A stretch of DNA of 64,000 nucleotides from Lacibacter sp. H407 (GTDB taxonomy: Bacteria; Bacteroidota; Bacteroidia; Chitinophagales; Chitinophagaceae). The notes beneath the pieces are model-generated. The model did not search any database and was not told where the DNA came from. It saw only the letters and a list, made by a program, of their open reading frames with translations. The position numbers and the translations under genes were made by a program. The number at the start of each line of letters is the position of its first letter. Positions within the stretch are counted from its first letter, which is position 1. Below, in pieces: positions 44,673-53,675 of this stretch. The DNA is taken from positions 930,001 to 994,000 of the forward strand of contig NZ_JBBKTU010000001.1 of the NCBI RefSeq assembly GCF_037892605.1, in the 5' to 3' direction.

Positions 44673-44819
44673 AACCATATTTTCCGAATTTTCAATATTT
44701 TCTGAAAATTAAATTTACTTACCCTGTTTAGTAATGTGATTTAGTACAAGAGTGCGACGCCAATGCAGTTGAATAGAAATACGGCTGCTCGGCCCATAAA
44801 AACTATCTTTGCCGCCAGC

Positions 44820-45809
44820 ATGGAAAAGAATTTCATTGATTACATACGGGTATTTTGCCGCAGCGGACATGGTGGTGCAGGCATTAAGCATTTTATGCGC
44901 AATAAGTTAACTGCTATGGGCGGGCCCGATGGTGGCGATGGTGGCCGTGGTGCACACATCATTTTACGGGGTAATTCGCAACTGTGGACCCTGTTACACC
45001 TCCGCTATTACAAAAACGTATTAGCCGATGATGGCGATCCCGGCGGCAAAAACAATATGACCGGAAAGGATGGCAAAGACATTATTATTGAAGTACCGCT
45101 TGGTACCATTGCCCGTGATGAAGTAACCGGTGAAGTAAAGGCTGAAATTCTGGAACATGGTCAGCAGGTGATATTAATGAAAGGCGGACGTGGTGGTTTG
45201 GGCAATGCCAATTTTGCAACGCCTACCAACCAGGCACCTGAACATGCACAACCGGGTGAGCCGGGCGTGGAAGGTTGGATGCAATTAGAATTGAAAGTGT
45301 TGGCTGATGTTGGGTTGGTTGGATTTCCCAATGCGGGGAAATCAACGTTACTCTCATCGATCACTGCTGCTAAACCAAAAATTGCTGATTACGCATTTAC
45401 TACGCTTACGCCACAACTGGGCATGGTGGAATACCGTGATGGAAAAAGTTTTTGCATTGCCGATCTGCCGGGAATTATTGAGGGGGCTGCTGAAGGCAAA
45501 GGGCTTGGTCATCGTTTCCTTAGACACATTGAACGGAATGCAGTATTGCTATTTTTAATTCCGGCCGATTGCAATGATCACAAAAAAGAATTCGAAATTC
45601 TGCACAATGAACTGGAAGAATATAACCCGGAAATGCTGCAGAAAGAATTCATCATTGCTGTAAGTAAAAGCGATATGCTGGATGATGAATTGAAAGAAGC
45701 CATTGAAAAAGAGTTGCCGAAAAATATTCCGCATGTATTTATTTCTGCTGTTACAGGGCAAGGGTTGGTGGAGCTGAAAGATATTCTGTGGCAGAAGTTG
45801 AATGCATAA
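44820..45809 (+). CDS. obg: Obg/CgtA ribosome-assembly GTPase
   Basis: 329 residues from ATG 44820 ([20 protein letters not shown]); an ATG 57 bp upstream adds a non-conserved tail. The glycine-rich Obg fold fills about 1-160 ([40 protein letters not shown]). The G domain follows with G1 [10 protein letters not shown]3 DLPGIIEGA and G4 SKSD. Obg GTPases bind the 50S subunit precursor and couple growth state to ribosome assembly. No Obg C-terminal domain is present, usual for Bacteroidota. Followed by a CPBP-like gene after 39 bp. Confidence 0.96.
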   Translation: MEKNFIDYIRVFCRSGHGGAGIKHFMRNKLTAMGGPDGGDGGRGAHIILRGNSQLWTLLHLRYYKNVLADDGDPGGKNNMTGKDGKDIIIEVPLGTIARDEVTGEVKAEILEHGQQVILMKGGRGGLGNANFATPTNQAPEHAQPGEPGVEGWMQLELKVLADVGLVGFPNAGKSTLLSSITAAKPKIADYAFTTLTPQLGMVEYRDGKSFCIADLPGIIEGAAEGKGLGHRFLRHIERNAVLLFLIPADCNDHKKEFEILHNELEEYNPEMLQKEFIIAVSKSDMLDDELKEAIEKELPKNIPHVFISAVTGQGLVELKDILWQKLNA

Positions 45810-45848
45810 ATAGCGTTGCATATTTTCAGCAAATCATAACGAATCGTT

Positions 45849-46742
45849 TTGAAAAACCTGATTGCACTTACAGCAACAGACCTGTTGCAACCTGCATCCT
45901 TTAAAAAATATCTTGCTGCTTTTGGCATTATTGCCATTGCGTGTTACCTCAACTATTATGCTGATGTTTCGTTGTGGTTGAAAAGAGAACCGTTTCACAT
46001 TTCATTGACCTGGTACAGTGTTCTGTTTGCTGTTTTTTTTGCGGCCGGTATTCTCATTGAAGCAGGAACCGGTTTTTTCAGATACAAAAGTGTACAACTA
46101 CTGTTGATTGCAGCACCGGTATTGTTTGCACTGAAAGTAGCTACCCCATTTTATCATCTTCTGCCTTTTGCTGAAGGAAGCCCTTACCAAAAAATATTTC
46201 AGCAACCGGCTACCTGGTTCGGCGGACTTATTCTGTTCATCAGCTCATTGTTGTTTTTACATCGCTTTACAGAAAAACAAAACGGACTGTACGGCACAGT
46301 CAAAACAGTTTCATTGCAAACTTATTTTTTATTAGTGCTCATGATGGTTCCGTTGCTCATTTGGGCATCACTACAAACTGATTTTTCGGCCGTATATCCC
46401 AAAGCTCAAATTGTAGCTGCCCAATTAGGTACACAAGCAAAACCATGGCACTACGTATTATTTGAAACCACCTATGCTTCCGATTTCATCAGCATTGAAT
46501 TATTCTTCCGTGGATTTCTAATTATTACACTTGGGAAAATTATGGGAAGGCAATGTCTACTGCCGATTGCACTCTTCTATTTTTCCATCCATTTAGGCAA
46601 ACCAATGATGGAAGCGATCAGCAGTTTTTTTGGCGGATTGATACTCGGTGCTATTTCTTACAACAGCAAAAGCATCTGGGGCGGTTTATTGGTACATGTA
46701 AGTATTGCATTGCTGATGGAGTTATTCGGGTTCTTATTTTAA
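45849..46742 (+). CDS. CPBP-family (Rce1-like) intramembrane protease homologue
   Basis: 297 residues from a TTG at 45849; no ATG gives a better start. About eight membrane segments. The C-terminal CPBP region reads SIELFFRGFLIITLGK, then YFSIHLGKPMMEAISSFFGG and GGLLVHVSIALLME, matching motifs 1-3 of the family, with the HxxxN-like His kept. Motif 1 is IExFFRG where EExxFRG is usual, so one catalytic Glu is replaced. Function unknown; roles range from protein processing to bacteriocin self-immunity. It follows obg closely and may be cotranscribed. Confidence 0.7.
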   Translation: MKNLIALTATDLLQPASFKKYLAAFGIIAIACYLNYYADVSLWLKREPFHISLTWYSVLFAVFFAAGILIEAGTGFFRYKSVQLLLIAAPVLFALKVATPFYHLLPFAEGSPYQKIFQQPATWFGGLILFISSLLFLHRFTEKQNGLYGTVKTVSLQTYFLLVLMMVPLLIWASLQTDFSAVYPKAQIVAAQLGTQAKPWHYVLFETTYASDFISIELFFRGFLIITLGKIMGRQCLLPIALFYFSIHLGKPMMEAISSFFGGLILGAISYNSKSIWGGLLVHVSIALLMELFGFLF

Positions 46743-46825
46743 CAGTGCAGTTGGAGTGCTTTCGTTAATTTTAATATTCATTTCAGCAGCCCGAAAGCTG
46801 CTACACCCTAACAAGATCGTAACAC

Positions 46826-47647
46826 ATGAAACAACTCTTTCTTTTCTTTTTTAGTGCAGCCATTGTTTTTTCGTCAGCATCAGCACAGTCTGTTCGCCAA
46901 TTACGTCAAACCATTGAATTGAAAATGCCGAAAGGTCCTGGCGATAACGGTGGTACGGTTGCACAAAACGGAAAGAACCGGTATTTCTATGCAACCGTTG
47001 CCGGTAATAAAACATACAGCTTTGCATACTTCAACCAGGTTGGTGAAATGATGTCGCCGCCCGATCTTTCAATATTGGCCGATGTGCGTGGCTTGTGGTA
47101 TAACAATGCACTTAAAACATTCCAGGGGAATTTATTTGGCAATGGTGGCTGGGTAAATTATGTATTGGATGATGCCGGAATTCCATACGATGCAAAACCA
47201 TTTTTACCCGGACAGTTACAACCTTATCCGAATTCAGTTGCACAATACAATCTGCGTGAAAATCTTGTACACTTTTTAAAAGGTTCAACCGTAGTAGCCT
47301 ACAATGCAGCTACCGGTGCAGAAGTAAAAGAACGAACGGTATTGCTGAAAGCTGGCTATGGTAAAAAAACTCCGCCACCTGCTGATCTGGTGATCGATTC
47401 AAATGCAGTGCTTACAAAATACAATACAACAACGGTTGTTTACACCGGCATCAGCAATGCAGAATATGGTTTGCTGAATCTTGAAACAAAAGAAATTGAA
47501 CTGTACAGCAAAAACGACGGACTCATTTCGCAAAAACTGAAACTGCCGGCCGATGCTGTTGTAAAAGATAAACTCAATTTCAGCTATTCAAACAATACGT
47601 ATTTTTTGTATGATGCCCGGAAACGAAGCTGGATCGGCTATCGCTGA
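46826..47647 (+). CDS. Secreted protein of unknown function, beta-rich
   Basis: 273 residues with a signal peptide ending near residue 20 (SASAQS). The mature part has repeated short strands with Tyr/Phe ends (NRYFYATVAGNKTYSFAYFN, GNLFGNGGWVNYVLDDAGIP, YSYSNNTYFLYDARKRSWIG) that suggest a beta-propeller-like fold. No catalytic motif or family was recognised. It lies 83 bp after the CPBP gene, and a small zinc-ribbon gene follows 40 bp later on the same strand. Confidence 0.7.
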   Translation: MKQLFLFFFSAAIVFSSASAQSVRQLRQTIELKMPKGPGDNGGTVAQNGKNRYFYATVAGNKTYSFAYFNQVGEMMSPPDLSILADVRGLWYNNALKTFQGNLFGNGGWVNYVLDDAGIPYDAKPFLPGQLQPYPNSVAQYNLRENLVHFLKGSTVVAYNAATGAEVKERTVLLKAGYGKKTPPPADLVIDSNAVLTKYNTTTVVYTGISNAEYGLLNLETKEIELYSKNDGLISQKLKLPADAVVKDKLNFSYSNNTYFLYDARKRSWIGYR

Positions 47648-47687
47648 TTGATTTTGAAAACAAATCAAACAATTTTAATTTCAGGAT

Positions 47688-47888
47688 ATGCAACAGTGTT
47701 TATTCTGCGGACATACGGTACAATTGGTACATGTGCATGGACATTATCAATGTCCCGTTTGCTTTATCAATGCCCTGCCTTGTTGCGATGGCGATAATTG
47801 TCATACCAATCAGTATTTTGATAATAAGATCAATACCATCGAAAACAATTCAACTATCCCCGTACATCCCAGCCCAAAAGCTGAATGA
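47688..47888 (+). CDS. Small zinc-ribbon protein
   Basis: 66 residues: CLFCGHTVQLVHVHGHYQCP then VCFINALPCCDGDNC. Cys4/His patterns (C-x2-C, C-x2-C, CC-x4-C) in the first 38 residues look like one or two zinc ribbons, while the tail is polar and probably disordered. The compact Cys spacing makes chance unlikely. It may bind metal or nucleic acid; the role is unknown. It is on the same strand as its neighbours, 90 bp before the S46 peptidase. Confidence 0.65.
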   Translation: MQQCLFCGHTVQLVHVHGHYQCPVCFINALPCCDGDNCHTNQYFDNKINTIENNSTIPVHPSPKAE

Positions 47889-47936
47889 AAGCAGAAAGGC
47901 TGACCGCAAACAGGTTTTCTGATTTTGCTTTTTCCG

Positions 47937-47944
47937 TAGGTTTG
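47937..47944 (+). promoter_or_regulatory. Candidate -7 box for the S46 peptidase gene
   Basis: TAGGTTTG fits TAnnTTTG and lies 33 nt before the ATG at 47978. The -33 element is not at the usual distance. Confidence 0.35.
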
Positions 47945-47977
47945 TTCGCTTAAATTTTTGTCATAAAAAATAATCAC

Positions 47978-50140
47978 ATGAGAAAGATTCTTGTAACGAT
48001 TGTATTTGCTTTTACATTATTGCGCACCTATGCCGATGAAGGCATGTGGTTACCGCTTCTTTTAGGCGAGCAGGTATATGCTGATATGCAGAAAAAAGGG
48101 TTGAAGCTTACCAAAGAGCAATTGTATCATATCAACAAAGCGTCGCTGAAAGATGCCATCATCATTTTCGGAAACGGCTGTACTGGCGAAATTGTAAGCA
48201 GCAAGGGTTTGATCTTTACCAACCACCATTGTGGCTATGGCGCTATAGCATCCGCATCATCAGTAGAATACAATTATTTGCGTGATGGCTTTTATGCAAA
48301 AAGTTTGAAAGATGAGATACGAACCGGACTTAGCGTTCAGTTTTTAGTAAGCATTGCCGATGTTACAAAAGAAGTAAACGATTCGCTGGGCACATTGCTT
48401 GGCAAAGCAAGAGCCGATAAACAAGCAGCGGTGCTTGCATCCATCAATCAACGTTTATCAAATGCTGAGCAATCGATCGAATGCCGCATCAGTCCGTTGT
48501 TTAAAGGCAATCAGTTTTTAGCGTTCATCTATCAGCGTTATCGTGATATTCGTTTGGTAGGAACACCGCAGGAAAGTGTTGGAAAATTTGGTGGCGATAC
48601 AGACAATTGGGAATGGCCACGCCACACCGGTGATTTCAGTGTGTTTCGTGTGTACACTGGTAAAGATGGTAAGCCCGCTGAGTTTGGTCCTGAAAATATT
48701 CCATTGAAACCAAAATACTTTTTACCTGTTTCGATCCGTGGATTGAAGGATGGTGATTTCGCCATGACCTGGGGTTACCCCGGCAGCACCAACCGTTATG
48801 AAACATCGTTGGGTGTAAAACTATCAACCGATATCAACAACCCAACTTTAGTAAAGCTGCGTGATGAACGTTTGAAATACATGTTTGCAGAAATGCAGAA
48901 AGATGCCGGTACCAAATTAAAATTAGCCAGCAGCTATGCAAGTATTGCCAATTACTGGAAGTTTTATGATGGCGAAACAAAACAGTTGTTGAAGTATGAT
49001 GTGTATGGACAGAAACAAAAAGCCGAGGCTGCCTTTATTAAATGGGCAAGCGACAAACAGGACTATGCTGCTATTTTTCCTGAATGGGAGAAAGTATATG
49101 CTGCCTGGCAACCATATGCACTTCATCGTGTGTACATGATAGAAGGAATTTTTGGATCACCATTACTCTCCTTTGCTTCTTCATTGATTCAACTGGAAGC
49201 CGCCATTGTAAAACCAAATGCAAGTAAAGCCGATGTAACCAATGCAACGAATGCTGCTGTTGCTGCCCGCAAGAGTTTTCTGGAAGCACACAATGCAGCC
49301 AGTGACCAACAGATCGTTGGAAAAATATTGATGATGTATTACCAAAATGTACCAAAAGAGCAACACCCAATCAGTTATTTTGAAGGCGTGAAAGGCAGTT
49401 TTGGGGATTTGAAAGAGGAAGCTACCTGGAAAAAATATGCAGCCGCTGTGTTTGCCAATACAATGATCCTGAATGAATCAAAATGGAATGCATTTGTAAG
49501 TAATCCCGATGGAGTGAAATTACAGGAAGACCCTGCCTTTGCGATTGCCAGTGCGTTCTTTAAAAACTGGAATGTAAAATTTCAACCACGTTTTACAGAG
49601 TTTACGATCAAGAATAATGATCTGGGCAGATTATACCTGAAAGGTATTATGGAGATGAATCCGGCAAAAGCAAAGAAGATGTATCCCGATGCCACCTTTA
49701 CCATGCGTGTTTCGTATGGCAATGTAAAAAGCTATGCGCCGAAAGATGCAGTGAAATATGATTTCGTTACTACTTCAAAAGGTTTGCTGGAAAAATATAA
49801 ACCGGGTGATTATGAATTTGATCTTCCTGCCAAACAAATTGAGTTGCTGAAGAAAAAAGACTTCGGTCAGTACATCGATAAAAGCCGCAACGATCTTGTG
49901 ATTGGTTTCATTACCAGCAATGATATTACCGGCGGTAACAGTGGCTCACCCGTTATCAATGCAAATGGGGAATTGATTGGTTTGGCCTTTGACGGTAATT
50001 ACGAAGCATTAAGTCATAAACTCACATTCGATAAAGATCTCAACCGCACCATTTGTGTTGACATTCGTTATGTGCTGTGGTGTATTGATAAGCTGGGTGG
50101 TGCTGATCATTTGATTAAGGAGTTGAAGTTGGTGAAATAA
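47978..50140 (+). CDS. S46-family dipeptidyl peptidase, DPP7-like
   Basis: 720 residues with a signal peptide of about 20. The chymotrypsin-like triad is visible: His84 in FTNHHCGYGA, an Asp in the GGDTDNWEWPRHTGDFSVFR region, and Ser in GGNSGSPVINANG near residue 650. The residue 18 after the Ser is Gly (GLAFDGN), the position that separates DPP7 (Gly, broad hydrophobic P1) from DPP11 (Arg, acidic P1), so DPP7-type specificity is inferred. The enzyme removes dipeptides from peptide N-termini in the periplasm. The dipeptide epimerase 0.5 kb downstream fits dipeptide metabolism. Confidence 0.92.
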   Translation: MRKILVTIVFAFTLLRTYADEGMWLPLLLGEQVYADMQKKGLKLTKEQLYHINKASLKDAIIIFGNGCTGEIVSSKGLIFTNHHCGYGAIASASSVEYNYLRDGFYAKSLKDEIRTGLSVQFLVSIADVTKEVNDSLGTLLGKARADKQAAVLASINQRLSNAEQSIECRISPLFKGNQFLAFIYQRYRDIRLVGTPQESVGKFGGDTDNWEWPRHTGDFSVFRVYTGKDGKPAEFGPENIPLKPKYFLPVSIRGLKDGDFAMTWGYPGSTNRYETSLGVKLSTDINNPTLVKLRDERLKYMFAEMQKDAGTKLKLASSYASIANYWKFYDGETKQLLKYDVYGQKQKAEAAFIKWASDKQDYAAIFPEWEKVYAAWQPYALHRVYMIEGIFGSPLLSFASSLIQLEAAIVKPNASKADVTNATNAAVAARKSFLEAHNAASDQQIVGKILMMYYQNVPKEQHPISYFEGVKGSFGDLKEEATWKKYAAAVFANTMILNESKWNAFVSNPDGVKLQEDPAFAIASAFFKNWNVKFQPRFTEFTIKNNDLGRLYLKGIMEMNPAKAKKMYPDATFTMRVSYGNVKSYAPKDAVKYDFVTTSKGLLEKYKPGDYEFDLPAKQIELLKKKDFGQYIDKSRNDLVIGFITSNDITGGNSGSPVINANGELIGLAFDGNYEALSHKLTFDKDLNRTICVDIRYVLWCIDKLGGADHLIKELKLVK

Positions 50141-50150
50141 ACTAATTCAG

Positions 50151-50199
50151 TTTCTATACAAAACGCCCGCTACAGAATAACGGGCGTTTTGTATAGAAA
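50151..50199 (+). terminator. Extended-stem terminator after the S46 peptidase
   Basis: A perfect 19-bp inverted repeat (50151-50169 with 50181-50199) around an 11-nt loop. Its GC core aaacgcccg / cgggcgttt is followed by ttt inside the extended stem. It starts 11 bp after the stop codon. Confidence 0.8.
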
Positions 50200-50252
50200 G
50201 TCACAGGTTGAAACCAACATGTAAATAAGCTATTTTAGCATTCTTTCTACTT

Positions 50253-50597
50253 ATGCGTTTTCTTCTTTCACTTCTAGGTTTGTTATTTATCCAAGGGTCG
50301 TTTGGCATTATTCAATTCTACAACTGCCCGCATGATGTTATGCCTGAAAAGGACAAGAATGGATTTATGGTCTTTCAATTTATTTTGGGCTTTATAATAA
50401 CAGTGTGGCTGTTTCTTTTATTATCTGACCTGTTTGATATTGAGAATCGTTTTGGCGAAAGTCATTGGCAACGTATTGTATTCGCAATTTGTCTGGGCTT
50501 TATCGTTTATTATTTTCTGGGTTTGCTCATAGAAGGTTTTCTTTGTTTAACGTCCACATCGTATCGAAACTGGCGAACAGGAAAAGAAGATTTATGA
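50253..50597 (+). CDS. Small membrane protein of unknown function
   Basis: 114 residues with three hydrophobic segments (about 3-20, 43-60, 78-100) and charged ends. No family was recognised. It sits between the S46 peptidase and the dipeptide epimerase on the same strand, with 112-bp and 80-bp gaps, so it is plausibly independent. A polar loop with NCPHDVMPEKDKNG follows the first helix. Confidence 0.6.
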   Translation: MRFLLSLLGLLFIQGSFGIIQFYNCPHDVMPEKDKNGFMVFQFILGFIITVWLFLLLSDLFDIENRFGESHWQRIVFAICLGFIVYYFLGLLIEGFLCLTSTSYRNWRTGKEDL

Positions 50598-50677
50598 ATA
50601 ATTGTTGATAGTTCAAACTACTCCCAATCTCATACATCACATAATGAAACTGAATATAGTTTTCCTAACTTCATTCT

Positions 50678-51787
50678 ATGCAACTTCAAATCACATCCAT
50701 CGAATTATATAAGCTTCGTATTCCACTCAAACAACCCTTTGTGATTTCATTGGGCGCACAATACGATGCAGATAATGTATTGGTCATCATCCGCACCAAC
50801 AAGGGCATCAGTGGTTTTGGCGAATGCAGCCCGTACATGAGCATTAACGGCGAAAGCATGGACACTTGTTTTATTGTTGGTCAATACCTTGCCGGTTTAT
50901 TGAAAGGAAAAGATCCATTGCGTATTGAAGAATGTGTGTTGGCGATGGATCGACTCATTACCCGTAATGAAAGTATCAAGAGTGCATTTGATATGGCGTT
51001 GTATGATATTGCTGCGCAGTTTATGCAGCAGCCTTTGTATCAATTACTCGGCGGCACTAAGAATAAACTGATCTCTACTGATATGACGGTGGGATTGGGC
51101 TCTCCTGAAAAGATGGCTGCAGAAGCTGTACAATACAAAGCAGCAGGTTTCCCTTCCATTAAAGTGAAATTGGGTACTACCACGGCAGACGATGTAGCCC
51201 GGATCAAAGTCATACGTGATGAAATTGGCAACGAATTACCATTGCGCATTGATGCCAATCAGGGTTGGGATGTTGAAACAGCCATTGCAACATTAAATGC
51301 TTTGAAAGATTTCGGGATTGAACATTGTGAAGAGCCCATTGCACGTTGGAACTATATGTCGTTGCCGGAAGTAAGAAAAAACAGTCCCATCAAGATCATG
51401 AGCGATGAAAGTTGTTTTGATGAACACGATGCCGAACGATTAGCAAAACTCAACGCCTGCGATTATTTCAATATCAAACTTGGAAAGAGTGGCGGTATCT
51501 GGCATGCATTGAAAATTGTGGAAGTAGCCAAAGCACATAATTTAAAATTACAGGTAGGCTGTTTTATGGAAAGTCGTTTGGCCATTACAGCGTTGGTGCA
51601 CTTTGCCTATTGCAGTGATCTGATCGTACATTACGATTTGGATACACCGTTGATGTTAAAAGAAGATCCTGTTGTGGGTGGCATGAAGTTTCTTGAGAAT
51701 GGCATTGTAGAAATTAATGATGCGGATGGGATAGGTGCTACTGTTGATGAAGCGTATTTGAAAGGCTGTGAAATGATAGAAATTTAA
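50678..51787 (+). CDS. Dipeptide (L-Ala-D/L-Glu type) epimerase, enolase superfamily
   Basis: 369 residues. The enolase-superfamily barrel has the two catalytic Lys: FPSIKVKLG (second Lys) and YFNIKLGKSGG, the metal-binding Asp/Glu in RIDANQGW, EHCEEPI and MSDESCF, and the DLDTP motif near residue 327, which is diagnostic of dipeptide epimerases. It inverts the second residue of dipeptides such as those from murein recycling or from the action of dipeptidyl peptidases. An S46 peptidase lies upstream, which supports a dipeptide role. The 3' end overlaps the next gene by one base. Confidence 0.88.
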   Translation: MQLQITSIELYKLRIPLKQPFVISLGAQYDADNVLVIIRTNKGISGFGECSPYMSINGESMDTCFIVGQYLAGLLKGKDPLRIEECVLAMDRLITRNESIKSAFDMALYDIAAQFMQQPLYQLLGGTKNKLISTDMTVGLGSPEKMAAEAVQYKAAGFPSIKVKLGTTTADDVARIKVIRDEIGNELPLRIDANQGWDVETAIATLNALKDFGIEHCEEPIARWNYMSLPEVRKNSPIKIMSDESCFDEHDAERLAKLNACDYFNIKLGKSGGIWHALKIVEVAKAHNLKLQVGCFMESRLAITALVHFAYCSDLIVHYDLDTPLMLKEDPVVGGMKFLENGIVEINDADGIGATVDEAYLKGCEMIEI

Positions 51788-52308
51788 TGAGAATAGACCT
51801 AATACTTCTTCTTTTGATTTTTGGTTCCTGCAAAGCTGTCGCTCAACTATCAATACAAGCGAAGCAAATCGAATCGTTTTGTAAGTTGATTGATAAAGAT
51901 AGTTCTCTCAAAAAAAAGGTATTTGAGCAGGAAGAGTTCATGGATCATGTAACAGATAACGGGGGAAGTTTGACCTTTTACTATAAGAAAGGAATCGTTT
52001 ACAGGATAACAGAATGGATTGGGTTATCTGGCTATGTTGTTATCATGGATTATTATTTTCAGTCGGGAAAGCTTGTTTATGTAAGAGATGAAGAGTTCAC
52101 GTACGAACGTCATCCTGTTACTGGTGATCTAACAGGAAAATTTTCACAAGATGACCGGTTTCTCGGAAAATACTTTTTTCGCAACAACAAACTCTTCGAT
52201 CAGGTAAGCTTGGGTCACAACCGCTTTGAAGATGATGAACACAACGATGCAGAAAAAGAGTTTACAACATCGGCAAAAAAACACCTTTCGCTTTTTTACA
52301 AAAAATAA
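51787..52308 (+). CDS. Exported protein of unknown function coupled to the epimerase gene
   Basis: 173 residues. The start MRIDLILLLLIFGSCKAVAQ could be a lipoprotein signal (FGSC, Cys15) or an ordinary signal cleaved after VAQ. The mature part is beta-rich and charged (GGSLTFYYKKGIVYRITEWI, DYYFQSGKLVYVRDEEFTYE) and resembles small DUF proteins of the Bacteroidota periplasm, none recognised. The ATG overlaps the stop of the epimerase gene (TAATG), which suggests translational coupling. Confidence 0.7.
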   Translation: MRIDLILLLLIFGSCKAVAQLSIQAKQIESFCKLIDKDSSLKKKVFEQEEFMDHVTDNGGSLTFYYKKGIVYRITEWIGLSGYVVIMDYYFQSGKLVYVRDEEFTYERHPVTGDLTGKFSQDDRFLGKYFFRNNKLFDQVSLGHNRFEDDEHNDAEKEFTTSAKKHLSLFYKK

Positions 52309-52330
52309 ATAGAGCTCACAAATAGTTCAG

Positions 52331-52831
52331 CTAATCCAACCGCTTCAAAACCACTTCCACATCTTCCAATGATCCTGAGCGAACCAATATCATTCCCTCT
52401 TTATCCAGCAACATATACGTTGGAAAATCGGTGATCTGCAATACATCAATTACGTTTGCGCCCGCAGGATTCGTTTGCCGGTACTGCAGTAAATGTGTCC
52501 ACTTGAGTTGCTTGGTAACCGTCATTTCTTTGGCAGCAGGAATTTGTTGCTTGTACTCATACGGGAATCCATACACCGTGAGTTTCTGATCATATTTCTT
52601 AACGAGGGCAACCAGCTTTGGAAAATCGTTGATACAACTATCGCTCTGGCTTTTCCAGAAATGAAACAAGGTATAATCTTTCGATTCCCGGAACACAACA
52701 TTGATCACTTTGTTCGTCATCATATCTACACCCGACAATGAACGAAGTGCTGAGCCCGCAGTAGGGCCATCCTGCGCATCAAGTTTATGCGACAAAGCCA
52801 ATAACAACAGTATCATTATCGCCTGTTTCAT
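52331..52831 (-). CDS. Periplasmic thioredoxin-like protein lacking the CxxC nucleophile
   Basis: 166 residues from ATG 52831 (MKQAIMILLLLALSHKLDAQ); an open frame 37 codons longer runs into the DNA glycosylase gene and is rejected. It is a TlpA/thioredoxin fold: FHFWKSQSDSCINDFPKLVA, TVYGFPYE, TDFPTYMLLDKEG (cis-Pro). In a normal TlpA the motif would be W-x-x-W-C-x-x-C; here only the second Cys remains (SQSDSC). So it is probably not an oxidoreductase by the usual mechanism. It lies 50 bp after the glycosylase gene on the same strand. Confidence 0.8.
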   Translation of the reverse strand: MKQAIMILLLLALSHKLDAQDGPTAGSALRSLSGVDMMTNKVINVVFRESKDYTLFHFWKSQSDSCINDFPKLVALVKKYDQKLTVYGFPYEYKQQIPAAKEMTVTKQLKWTHLLQYRQTNPAGANVIDVLQITDFPTYMLLDKEGMILVRSGSLEDVEVVLKRLD

Positions 52832-52881
52832 ACAGCACAATCCCTTTGAACTATTTTCATTATTCATTATAACATTATCAA

Positions 52882-53481
52882 TTAACCATTGTCTTTCCAT
52901 CGCCACAAATGCACACAGGCATAGGTGCGGTAGGGCCGCCATTTTTCTGCAACCTTGTGCATTTGTTCGTAAAGTAATTTCTTATTGGAGTTGTCTAACT
53001 TATACAATTTAATCATTGCCTGCTGGATTCCCAGATCATCCACCGGCAACACATCTTCGTGCTGCAAGGCAAACATCAGGATCATTTCTGTTGTCCATTT
53101 TCCAACGCCTTTTATTTGCGTGAGTTTATTGATCACATCTTCATCACTCATTTTATATAGCTGCGCATCCGTAATTTTTTCATCAATAAAAAACCTGCAC
53201 ACATTGTGTACGTAGTTGGTTTTTGCATTACTCAATCCAATTGCCCGTAGGGTTTCAAACGGCGTGTCCAGTATTTGCTGTGCAGTCGGTTCTTTCTTCC
53301 CGTACAATGCAAGAAACCGTTTGTAGATCACATCAGCTACTTTGGTTGATAACTGTTGACTCATTATGGATGCACAGAGATGCAGGTAAACTTTCTTCCG
53401 TTTTACCAAAACGTGAGCGTCCTGGTTCTCCAATACTTTTCTGAGTTTTTTATCTTTTGTAAGATGTTCGATGTAATGCAT
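52882..53481 (-). CDS. DNA-3-methyladenine glycosylase II (AlkA-like, HhH-GPD)
   Basis: 199 residues. The helix-hairpin-helix is LTQIKGVGKWTTEMILMFAL, and the catalytic Asp is in DVLPVDDLGIQQAM. The N-terminal half (AHVLVKRKKVYLHLCASIMS, SQQLSTKVADVIYKRF) matches the short bacterial AlkA-type glycosylases. It excises alkylated purines from DNA. No Ada-like domain is present. Length is typical for the compact type. Confidence 0.92.
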   Translation of the reverse strand: MHYIEHLTKDKKLRKVLENQDAHVLVKRKKVYLHLCASIMSQQLSTKVADVIYKRFLALYGKKEPTAQQILDTPFETLRAIGLSNAKTNYVHNVCRFFIDEKITDAQLYKMSDEDVINKLTQIKGVGKWTTEMILMFALQHEDVLPVDDLGIQQAMIKLYKLDNSNKKLLYEQMHKVAEKWRPYRTYACVHLWRWKDNG

Positions 53482-53501
53482 ATTGATTGAATAAGGTTGT
53501 G

Positions 53502-53610
53502 AAGGTTGCCAACCCTCACACAGATTATTACTATTCTCTCGGTGTCAAACAGGGTTGGCAACCTTGTGTTTTCGTTTAAAGGTGTCTGACGTCTGCGACC
53601 TCCCGACACC
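53502..53610. repeat. Two REP-like palindromic elements in a 194-bp intergenic region
   Basis: A perfect 15-bp inverted repeat aaggttgccaaccct (53502-53516) / agggttggcaacctt (53551-53565) is followed by ggtgtc (53581-53586) / gacacc (53605-53610) around a sequence with tgacgtctgcgacctccc. The first resembles the element at 22503-22550. No gene lies here. Confidence 0.6.
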
Positions 53611-53675
53611 GGCTTAACATTCCCCTTACAATTTATTCATTCTTCGTTAATACACAAGCAATCTTCAGGTAACAA

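Noticed and set aside
52832-52942. Longer thioredoxin-like ORF overlapping the DNA glycosylase
   Set aside because: The signal peptide begins at the ATG at 52831; the extra part is a shadow of the glycosylase 3' end.
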